Origin: Coriobacteriia bacterium
Lineage (GTDB): Bacteria; Actinomycetota; Coriobacteriia; Anaerosomatales; SLCP01
NCBI GenBank assembly: GCA_007125735.1
Contig: SLCP01000191.1
Location: 1-5,352 of the forward strand
Direction of reading: 5' to 3'
DNA length: 5,352 bases
Shown here: positions 1 through 4,831 of the stretch, piece after piece
Numbering within the stretch: the stretch's first letter is position 1
How the letters are laid out: every line of letters begins with the position of its first letter
Position numbers and translations under genes: made by a program
Notes under the pieces: generated by a model
What the model was told of the DNA's origin: nothing
What the model saw: the letters and a program-made list of their open reading frames with translations, nothing else
Databases searched by the model: none

Positions 1-572
1 CGCACCTGCGCGGCGACCTCGAACGCCGCGTTGACGTAACCCACTGCACCGAGCGAGTTGGTGCCGCCCATCGGGATGATGTAGGGCTCGACGCCGTCGC
101 GCCGCGCGAGCTCCTGCTTGGCGAGCACCGCCTCGCGCCGCCCGTCCCAGCCGTCGATCGGGTGGATGACGGTGCCGAGCGCCGCGTGCGCGCGCAACGT
201 GGCCGCCGCGAACGGCCCCGGGGCCTGCGGCGAGAGCACGACGTGCGGCTCGAGTCCGAGCGCGCGGGCGTGCACCGCGGTCGCGAGCGCGTGGTTCGAG
301 CCGTACGCGCCAAAAGTCAACACGGTGGTACGGCCCTGCGCCTGCGCCTGGCCGAGGAGGAACTCGAGCTTGCGGACCTTGTTGCCGCCGTAAGTGGCGT
401 TGGTGAGGTCGTCGCGCTTGACCCAGAGGCCGTTGACCGGCCAGAGCTGCTCGGCCGCCTCGTCGAGCGGTAGGATGTCGGCGCCGTTGTCGACCGGTGT
501 GGGTAGGTCGCACAGTTCGACGCGGGGCAGAGATGCGGTGCCCGGGAAGCGCTCGAACAGTGGCAGCGTCAT
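1..572 (-). CDS. ACC deaminase/D-cysteine desulfhydrase family PLP enzyme, 3' end outside window
   Basis: The 190 visible residues are the N-terminal part of a fold-type II pyridoxal-phosphate enzyme of the 1-aminocyclopropane-1-carboxylate deaminase/D-cysteine desulfhydrase family, which is usually about 330 residues. The enzymes are cytoplasmic and break down ACC or D-cysteine to a keto acid, ammonia and, for D-cysteine, sulfide. Seen in the sequence: WVKRDDLT at about residues 50-57, YGGNKVRKLEF at 61-71 with the PLP lysine at K65, FGAYGSNHA at 87-95 (the SNQ/SNH cofactor and substrate loop) and MGGTNSLGAVGYVNAA at 168-183 (phosphate-binding glycine loop). The reading frame is open to base 1, so the C-terminal half is missing only because the window ends. 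The ATG at 572 gives the family-typical MxLPLFxRFPG opening, but no clear Shine-Dalgarno precedes it. The DUF1801 stop lies 76 bases upstream on the same strand, so co-transcription is possible. The family is well supported; the substrate cannot be told from this half. Confidence 0.9.
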   Translation of the reverse strand, partial: MTLPLFERFPGTASLPRVELCDLPTPVDNGADILPLDEAAEQLWPVNGLWVKRDDLTNATYGGNKVRKLEFLLGQAQAQGRTTVLTFGAYGSNHALATAVHARALGLEPHVVLSPQAPGPFAAATLRAHAALGTVIHPIDGWDGRREAVLAKQELARRDGVEPYIIPMGGTNSLGAVGYVNAAFEVAAQV

Positions 573-648
573 CGGTGCGGGTCTGCTCGGCGAATCGACG
601 GAACCGCGGTCGAGGTAATGGTAGCAGTGTGACGCCCAGTGGGTGCCG

Positions 649-1032
649 CTAACCCATCGCCTTCCTGATGAGCGCCTCGATCGTCGCCTCCTCGGCGTCG
701 CCGAGCTCGGTTAGGGCGTACGCTGTGGGCCACATGGAGCCGTCGTCGAGAGCGGCGATCTCTTCGAACCCGAAGGTCGCGTACCGCGCACCGAACTTCG
801 ACGCGGCCTGGAAGAAACAGAGCACCTTGCCGTCCTTGGCCCAGGCGGGCATCCCGTACCAGAGCCGCGGCGCGAGCGAAGGCGTCACCCGCTCGACGAT
901 CGCGTGGAACCGCATCGCCATCTCGCGGTCGCCGTCGGGCATCGCCGCGATGGTGTCGAGCACCTCCGTGCGCCCGTCGGCCTTCTTGCCGGATGCGCGC
1001 GGGCGCTTGGGTTTCTCTGTGTCCTCGGCCAT
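649..1032 (-). CDS. DUF1801 (YdhG-like) domain protein
   Basis: A small 127-residue cytoplasmic protein of the DUF1801 family. Residues 1-20 are a charged, lysine/arginine-rich tail. The domain follows from about 21, with RLWYGMPAWAKDGKVLCFFQ at 56-75 and then KFGARYATFGF, MWPTAYALTEL and a C-terminal helix EEATIEALIRKA. These blocks are typical of DUF1801 proteins. Some members carry names such as iron chaperone, but no biochemical role is secure, so none is assigned. The ATG at 1032 is preceded by AGGGAGGGT (1038-1046, minus strand), a good ribosome-binding site. The gene diverges from the PH-domain gene and has an SOS-box-like dyad 23 bases ahead of its start. A second, truncated DUF1801 sequence sits beyond the PH-domain gene (1681-1836), so this locus once held two members of the family. 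Confidence 0.88.
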   Translation of the reverse strand: MAEDTEKPKRPRASGKKADGRTEVLDTIAAMPDGDREMAMRFHAIVERVTPSLAPRLWYGMPAWAKDGKVLCFFQAASKFGARYATFGFEEIAALDDGSMWPTAYALTELGDAEEATIEALIRKAMG

Positions 1033-1054
1033 GGCGGACCCTCCCTACTCGGAT

Positions 1055-1070
1055 GCGAACTCTCGTTCGA
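1055..1070. promoter_or_regulatory. Possible LexA (SOS) box in the divergent spacer
   Basis: The site reads GCGAACTCTCGTTCGA. It matches the actinobacterial/mycobacterial SOS box TCGAAC-N4-GTTCGA at 11 of the 12 defined positions; only the first base differs. The strict inverted repeat is CGAAC (1056-1060), a 4-base spacer and GTTCG (1065-1069). It lies 23 bases ahead of the DUF1801 start and 90 bases ahead of the PH-domain start, so it could act on either gene, more likely DUF1801. A palindrome of this size arises by chance fairly often in a GC-rich genome, and no LexA gene is in the window. The regulation is inferred. Confidence 0.35.
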
Positions 1071-1160
1071 AGATTCCCATCGCAGCGGCGGTTCCCACGC
1101 GGATCCGAGCCCAGCGTGCGGTATCCTCGGCAGGGGCGTGGCGCGGAGAGGAGCGGCCGG

Positions 1161-1634
1161 ATGAACGATATGGCGACGGTGTGGTTCAGGTCGAAGGTCG
1201 ACTGGTGGCTCGGCGTGGTGCTCGTCATGCTCCCGGTGGTGACGGTGGCAAGCGGAATCGCGGCGATCGGCAGCGGGGAGCGCGAGGGGATCGTGGCGAT
1301 GACGGTCAGCACAGCGCTGGTCGCGGCGATCTACGGCCTGCTCGTGATCCCCGTCCGCTACGGCGTGGGCCGCGAGCACCTCATCGTGCGGTTCGGGGTC
1401 GTCCGTCAGCGCATCCCTCTGGCCGCGATCACCGAGGTCTACCCGACCCACAGCCCGCTCTCCTCGCCGGCGCTCTCGCTCGACCGCCTCATGGTCCGGA
1501 CTGGCCGAGGCCCCCTCGGCATGACGCTCATCTCGCCCGACGACCGGGAGACGTTCCTCGCCACGCTCGCGTTCAACGCGGGCCTTGAGCGAGACGGCGA
1601 TCGGCTCGTGCGAGCTCACGGGGGGTCACGATGA
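1161..1634 (+). CDS. Two-helix membrane protein with bacterial PH domain (PF06713-like)
   Basis: A 157-residue membrane protein. Two hydrophobic helices lie at about residues 16-37 and 43-64, followed by a soluble bacterial PH-like domain (bPH_4/DUF1200 type) at about 67-140. The conserved run YGVGREHLIVRFGVVRQRI is followed by the SPLSSPALSLDRL signature at 98-110 and ISPDDRETFLATL at 124-136. The short N-terminal FRSKVDWWL ahead of the first helix is also typical. The domain probably faces the cytoplasm from the inner membrane; no ligand or partner is established. The frame is open further upstream, but the ATG at 1161 is chosen because GAGAGGAG (1146-1153) sits seven bases before it and the family begins here. 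Its stop overlaps a 12-codon ORF (1631-1669), and the DUF1801-GNAT chimera starts 46 bases downstream, so one transcript could cover both. Family assignment is good; function is unknown. Confidence 0.85.
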   Translation: MNDMATVWFRSKVDWWLGVVLVMLPVVTVASGIAAIGSGEREGIVAMTVSTALVAAIYGLLVIPVRYGVGREHLIVRFGVVRQRIPLAAITEVYPTHSPLSSPALSLDRLMVRTGRGPLGMTLISPDDRETFLATLAFNAGLERDGDRLVRAHGGSR

Positions 1635-1680
1635 CGACCGGGAATGAACTCCTCGTGCATCCTACGTAAGGGAGTCCCCG

Positions 1681-2028
1681 ATGCCGAGCCGTCCCACCGC
1701 AGCCACCATCGACGAGTACCTCGCCGACTTCCCGCCCGAGACCCGGACGCAGCTCGAGCGCGTGCGCGCGATCATCGCCGAGGAGGCGCCCGGCGCGACC
1801 GAGACCATCAGCTACGCGATCCCCACGTTCGACCTTGCCAACCTCCGATCGCGTGCGCTGATGGAGCGCCTCGGCATGACGCGCGACCCGGCCGACGACT
1901 TCGAGCACCCCATGCTCCCGGAAGGACACCCCCTCCGGGAGCACGTGCTCTACCGGCTGCGCCGTGAAGCGTTCGCGGCGGTGGCGTCACGCATCCAGGC
2001 CGCCATGCCGGGGCGGATCTTCTCGTAG
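1681..2028 (+). pseudogene. Chimeric remnant: DUF1801 N-terminus fused to GNAT acetyltransferase C-terminus
   Basis: An open 115-residue frame with a good ribosome-binding site (AAGGGAG at 1668-1674). It is made of two unrelated pieces. Residues 1-52 (TIDEYLADFPPETRTQLERV, then EEAPGATETISYAIPTF) are the first helices and first strand of a DUF1801 domain. From residue 53 it becomes NLRSRALMERLGMTRDPADD and EGHPLREHVLYRL, the distinctive last ~45 residues of a RimJ/RimL-type GNAT acetyltransferase. The rest of the DUF1801 fold and the whole acetyl-CoA-binding core of the GNAT are absent, so neither activity is expected. The final 20 residues or so are antisense to the end of the MerR gene and look non-native. 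An in-frame deletion between two adjacent plus-strand genes explains the structure best; misassembly is the alternative. The frame may still be translated. Confidence 0.75.
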
Positions 2029-2711
2029 GTGGCGGTGAAGCGCGGGTCGGCGACGTACATCTCGCCGAGGTTCGCGTGCATCTCTCGCGAGCACGGGTAG
2101 AACCACTCGTCGATCTGGAGCCGGGCGCGCTCGACCGCGTCCATCGCGCGGGGGTCGTCGGGTGCGACGCCCTCGTCGATGAGGGCGGCGATCGCGGTGT
2201 TGATCTCCTCGGCCTCGTCTTTGAAGCGCTGCCAGTCCGCCTTGGTGTACCGGGCAGCGCGGCAGGTGGACTCCTGGTAGGCGTCCGTGTCGCCCCAGCG
2301 CTCTTTGACCTCGGCCTCGTGCTCCGTCGGGTCGAAGTCGCCAAAGACCTCGAACATCTCTTCTTTGCTCAACGCGACCCCTCCGTTCTCGGCTGCGACC
2401 GTGCGGTCGATGAGGTCGAGCATGGCCTGCAGCTGCGTAACGCGACCGGCGATCAGCCCGCGTTGCCGCTCGAGTGCCTCGAGCCGGTCAAACTCCGGGT
2501 CGCCGAGCGCGTCTGCGATCTCCTCGAGCGAGAATCCGAGCTCCTTGTAGAAGAGCACCTGCTGAAGCTGCGCCAGGTCGGCATCGGTGTAGAGCCGGTA
2601 ACCCGACTCGCTGCGCTCCGAGGGCTCGAGTAGCCCGAGCTCGTCGTAGTGGTGCAGGGTGCGCACGCTCACGTGCGCGAGCCGTGCGACCGTTCCAACC
2701 GTGTAGGCCAT
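1950..2711 (-). CDS. TipA-like MerR-family regulator with TipAS antibiotic-binding domain
   Basis: A 253-residue transcription activator of the TipA type. Residues 1-70 form the MerR winged helix-turn-helix (YTVGTVARLAHVSVRTLHHY, then GLLEPSERSESGYRLYTDAD and the GFSLEEI recognition wing). A dimerisation coiled coil spans about 75-107. The TipAS domain runs from about 114 to 245, with KEEMFEVFGDF, ERWGDTDAYQES, the FYPCSREMH motif around C207, and MYVADPRFTATYEKI. Proteins of this class bend an over-long promoter spacer to switch on their targets, and TipA of Streptomyces captures thiopeptides covalently through a domain cysteine. The ligand here is unknown. A GTG three codons upstream lies inside the Shine-Dalgarno, so the ATG at 2711 is chosen; that gives the same length I recall for TipAL. 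The C-terminal SRRSR and the stop codon lie in sequence that encodes the GNAT tail on the other strand, so the end may have been altered by a deletion. Confidence 0.93.
   Translation of the reverse strand: MAYTVGTVARLAHVSVRTLHHYDELGLLEPSERSESGYRLYTDADLAQLQQVLFYKELGFSLEEIADALGDPEFDRLEALERQRGLIAGRVTQLQAMLDLIDRTVAAENGGVALSKEEMFEVFGDFDPTEHEAEVKERWGDTDAYQESTCRAARYTKADWQRFKDEAEEINTAIAALIDEGVAPDDPRAMDAVERARLQIDEWFYPCSREMHANLGEMYVADPRFTATYEKIRPGMAAWMRDATAANASRRSR
2370..2384 (-). promoter_or_regulatory. Possible internal ribosome-binding site and TTG start for a TipAS-like short form
   Basis: Inside the MerR gene, exactly between the DNA-binding half and the ligand domain, the minus strand reads GGAGGGG (2378-2384), five bases, then an in-frame TTG (2370-2372, codon 114). 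Translation from there would give about 140 residues consisting only of the TipAS domain. Streptomyces tipA is known to make both a long activator and a short ligand-binding form (TipAS) from an internal start. Purine-rich runs are common in GC-rich coding DNA, so this is a suggestion, though the placement is apt. Confidence 0.35.
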
Positions 2712-2717
2712 GCTGTC

Positions 2718-2726
2718 CACCTCCTT
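2718..2726 (-). promoter_or_regulatory. Shine-Dalgarno that fixes the MerR start
   Basis: The minus strand reads AAGGAGGTG here, a near-perfect anti-16S match, six bases ahead of the ATG at 2711. The alternative in-frame GTG at 2720 overlaps this element and cannot be its target, so the protein begins MAYTVG. Confidence 0.85.
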
Positions 2727-2733
2727 CGCGCCG

Positions 2734-2764
2734 AGGATAGACCCTGACGTTACGTGAGGGTCAA
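2734..2764 (-). promoter_or_regulatory. MerR-type promoter with 19-bp spacer and operator dyad
   Basis: On the minus strand a -35 element TTGACC (2759-2764) and a -10 element TATCCT (2734-2739) are separated by 19 bases, the abnormally long spacer that MerR-family activators correct by untwisting DNA. A 23-bp dyad fills and slightly exceeds the spacer (2740-2762): GACCCT and ACGT arms mirrored around a central base, with 10 of 11 positions paired. It is the only promoter in front of the TipA-like gene, so autoregulation is strongly implied. The expected start point, about seven bases after the -10, leaves a leader of only about 15 bases that is mostly Shine-Dalgarno. Confidence 0.85.
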
Positions 2765-2806
2765 GGGGGGCGCAAGGAGAGGTCGTGCGGGGAGCGAGAG
2801 ACCGGC

Positions 2807-4012
2807 CTACGCGCCTTCGAGCGCTTCGATGCCACGTTCCAGGAACTCGTCGAGAGGAACGCCGCCTCGGCCGACAATCACCGTCCGAGCCTCGGGGAAC
2901 GAGTCCCGGAAAGCAGAGAGCCCCTTCGTGTCGCTCTGGTAGCCCGTACTCTTCACCTCTATGCCGACAGCTACATCATGCCGTCGTAGGACATAGTCGA
3001 CCTCGAAGTCCCTGCCTCCGACCCGTTGGCGCCAGTAGCACACGTCCGCGCGCGAGTCGGCAGTATCGGCGAGCAGACGCGCGCCTACTGCTACTTCGCT
3101 CAACCGCCCCCACCACTCCGGGTCAGAGCGGCCCTGCTCCATCGTTCGAGCGTCGAAGGCGGTCATCATCGCCGTGCTGTACGGAGCCATCTTGGGTGTC
3201 GAGCGGCGGCGGCGGACAGCTTCCCCCGAGTACTTCTGCAGAGCGCGCACGAGTCCGGCGCCTCCGAGCAGATCGAGGTAGTGCGCCACCGTAGTCGTGT
3301 TTCCGGCATCCTGCAGTTGCCCGAGGAACTTCTCGTACGTGAGCTCGCGGCCAGCGTACTCACAGGCGAGGGCGAACACTCGCCGCAGGAGTGCGGGCTT
3401 GTCCACCCGGGTCATCAGCAAGATATCGCGAGATACCGTGGCCTCGAACGTCATCTCGTTGACGTACGCCCGCCACCGGTCGGGATCGCCCACGAGCGAA
3501 GCCGCCCCCGGATAGCCCCCGTAGAACAGATAGGTGTCGAGGTCCCAACCGAACGCCGCGCGACACTCAGGCCACACCCAGTGAGTCGCATGGATCACCT
3601 CGTAGCGACCAGCAAGACTCTCGCTCAGTCCCTGTTGCATGAGAAGCGGCGATGAGCCGGTGAGTATTACCCGCACATCGCGGTCGTGCCAGCTGTCTTC
3701 GTCCCAGAGTCTCTTCACCCACTCCGCCCAGCGTGCAACCTTCTGCACCTCATCGATGAAGAGCACCGCGGGTCCTCCGCTCTGCTCGTTCAGCGCCCGT
3801 GCCTCGTCCCAACGTTCCGCAAGCCAGTCGGACGACTGTAGGCCTGTGGTATCGGCACTGGCCGCCACGCTTGCGTGTGGAGTCGCGGCTAGTGCTTGCT
3901 TCACAGCAGTCGTCTTGCCTACCTGCCGAGGGCCGAGCAGAATCTGCATGAAACGACGGGGCTCCTCGGACAGGCGCTTCTCCAGATGCTGGCTTATGTC
4001 CCTACGAAACAT
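2807..4012 (-). CDS. AAA_14/DUF4143 family ATPase with nuclease-like C-terminal domain
   Basis: A complete 401-residue member of the AAA_14-DUF4143 family, common in bacterial and archaeal accessory regions and of unsettled function. The N-terminal AAA ATPase has Walker A GPRQVGKTT (residues 27-35), Walker B VLFIDEVQ (83-90, with D87 and E88), sensor-like ILTGSS (116-121) and SLAGR (132-136). A helical, winged-helix-like linker follows (ELTYEKFLGQLQDAGNTTTV, about 223-242). The C-terminal DUF4143 domain keeps a PD-(D/E)XK-like set: E306, D339 in EVDYVL, and E352-K354 in GIEVKST. All of these are present, so ATPase and nuclease-fold sites both look intact. The ATG at 4012 has AGGTGA at 4017-4022. 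The gene sits alone behind an AT-rich palindromic region and beside toxin and regulator relics, and its codon use looks less GC-biased than its neighbours, which suggests horizontal arrival. Family assignment is firm; the biological role is not known. Confidence 0.93.
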   Translation of the reverse strand: MFRRDISQHLEKRLSEEPRRFMQILLGPRQVGKTTAVKQALAATPHASVAASADTTGLQSSDWLAERWDEARALNEQSGGPAVLFIDEVQKVARWAEWVKRLWDEDSWHDRDVRVILTGSSPLLMQQGLSESLAGRYEVIHATHWVWPECRAAFGWDLDTYLFYGGYPGAASLVGDPDRWRAYVNEMTFEATVSRDILLMTRVDKPALLRRVFALACEYAGRELTYEKFLGQLQDAGNTTTVAHYLDLLGGAGLVRALQKYSGEAVRRRRSTPKMAPYSTAMMTAFDARTMEQGRSDPEWWGRLSEVAVGARLLADTADSRADVCYWRQRVGGRDFEVDYVLRRHDVAVGIEVKSTGYQSDTKGLSAFRDSFPEARTVIVGRGGVPLDEFLERGIEALEGA

Positions 4013-4034
4013 GCGTTCACCTCGGCTGTGGTTG

Positions 4035-4078
4035 TTATCTAGTTACGTTGAGATATTTTATCTCAATAAGATGAGATA
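4035..4078. promoter_or_regulatory. AT-rich double palindrome (operator-like) upstream of the DUF4143 ATPase
   Basis: Two copies of a 21-base unit start 23 bases apart (4035-4055 and 4058-4078; 16 of 21 positions agree). Each begins TTATCT and ends TGAGATA, so each is itself an inverted repeat. The inner halves form a perfect 19-base palindrome, TTGAGATATTTTATCTCAA (4048-4066). The region is strongly AT-rich in a GC-rich window and begins 23 bases ahead of the ATPase start. A minus-strand promoter is possible within it, for example TTGAGA (4061-4066) with TAGATA (4036-4041) at a 19-base spacing, but the exact elements are uncertain. A repressor or autoregulatory operator is the simplest reading. 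Confidence 0.6.
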
Positions 4079-4111
4079 GGCCAGTAGGTGCCGCGCGGTG
4101 TATTCGCCTGC

Positions 4112-4228
4112 TCACCCGCCGATGAGCCGCACGCCCGGGTGTGCGCCGTGCGCGCGGGTGTGCGCCGAGTAGAGCGGCGCGTCGAGCAAGGTCGCGAGGC
4201 TTGCGGCGAACGCGTCGTAGAGTGCGCA
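4112..4228 (-). pseudogene. C-terminal fragment of a PIN-domain (VapC-like) toxin
   Basis: About 39 minus-strand residues ending at a TGA (4112-4114) resemble the last third of a PIN-domain ribonuclease: ALYDAFAASLATLLDAPLYS followed by AHTRAHGAHPGVRLIGG. In VapC toxins the equivalent run is YDAxxVALAExLxxPLLTxD, holding the third and fourth active-site acids. Here the YDA aspartate is kept, but the later acid position is a histidine (SAHTRAH). The first two-thirds of the toxin and any antitoxin are missing; upstream of about 4229 the sequence becomes the AlbA_2 gene on the opposite strand. It cannot be functional. The resemblance is to a short, variable region, so the call is moderate. Confidence 0.55.
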
Positions 4229-4231
4229 TCC

Positions 4232-4815
4232 GACATCGCACGCCTCATACGGTCGCCCGAGGGCAAGACCCTCGAGTTCAAGCGGGATCTGTCGTCGCAT
4301 CTACCATTCGTACGCACTGCCTGTGCGTTCGCGAATACCGCCGGTGGCACCGTGCTGATCGGCATCGAAAACCGCACGGGCACCGTGGTGGGCATCGAGG
4401 ACCCGCTCGACGCCGAGGAACGCCTCGCCAGCATCATCGCCGACAGCATCTGATCGAGCAGTGGGGCAGCGGCGTCGGCCGGATGCGCGAGGCGTGCGTG
4501 GCCGCCGGGATGGCGCCGCCGGTTCTCGAGGAGGTCGGCACTCACTTCCGGGTCACACTGTTCGCCGCACGAGAAGGCGGACCGTCAGTCGACGAACTCG
4601 ACGCGGCCGCACTCGATGCGCTCCACTCCACCGAGGGACTCACCCCGAGTGAGCTAGCCGAGGCGATCGGCCGCACGCCGCGCGCGACACGCAACCGGCT
4701 TCGCAAGCTCGTCGAGCGGGGACTGGTTGTCGAACTCGGAAGCGGCCCGAACAATCCGCATCGGCGCTACTGCGTGGCCGAGGAGCCCGGACGGTACGGG
4801 CGCCAGGTACGGTAG
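4232..4815 (+). pseudogene. Internally deleted AlbA_2/HATPase_c_4 DNA-binding regulator
   Basis: Two parts of one family lie side by side in different frames. The first (4232-4450) encodes DIARLIRSPEGKTLEFKRDL, then FVRTACAFANTAGGTVLIGI and DPLDAEERLASIIADSI: the start of a Schlafen-like AlbA_2 domain. It meets a TGA at 4451. The second (4447-4815, another frame) resumes with HLIEQWGSGVGRMREACVAA, EEVGTHFRVTLF and a C-terminal winged helix (LTPSELAEAIGRTPRATRNR, then LRKLVERGLVVELG), the end of the same protein family. Intact members are usually about 450-480 residues, so roughly 250-300 residues between the blocks are gone. CATC is shared by both sides of the junction. There is also no ATG or GTG close ahead of DIARLI, so the true start was lost where the PIN fragment abuts. 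The gene is dead; intact relatives are putative regulators with an ATPase-like C-terminal domain. It converges on msrA with 16 bases between the stops. Confidence 0.82.
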
Positions 4816-4831
4816 CATCAGTGACCGCTGC

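Noticed and set aside
1115..1135. TATCCT at 1122-1127 as a -10 for the PH-domain gene
   Set aside because: No -35-like hexamer lies 16-19 bases upstream, so it cannot be separated from chance.
569..1312. Long minus-strand frame spanning the DUF1801 gene and the divergent spacer
   Set aside because: It is an arginine-rich, low-complexity frame in the shadow of the DUF1801 and PH-domain genes, with no family motif.
885..1619. Minus-strand frame antisense to the PH-domain gene
   Set aside because: Its composition (R, E, D, H runs) is typical of antisense GC-rich DNA; the plus-strand bPH protein is clearly the real gene.
1573..1944. Minus-strand frame antisense to the DUF1801-GNAT chimera
   Set aside because: No recognisable domain; the plus strand carries two recognisable family segments over the same bases.
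2076..2633. 185-codon plus-strand frame
   Set aside because: It is the antisense shadow of the MerR/TipAS gene, which has clear domains, ribosome-binding site and promoter on the minus strand.
3026..3655. 209-codon plus-strand frame
   Set aside because: Antisense to the DUF4143 ATPase; no motifs and no ribosome-binding site worth noting.
4816..4831. Possible bidirectional terminator between the convergent AlbA remnant and msrA
   Set aside because: The 16-base gap and its flanks give no stem of useful length and no T-run.
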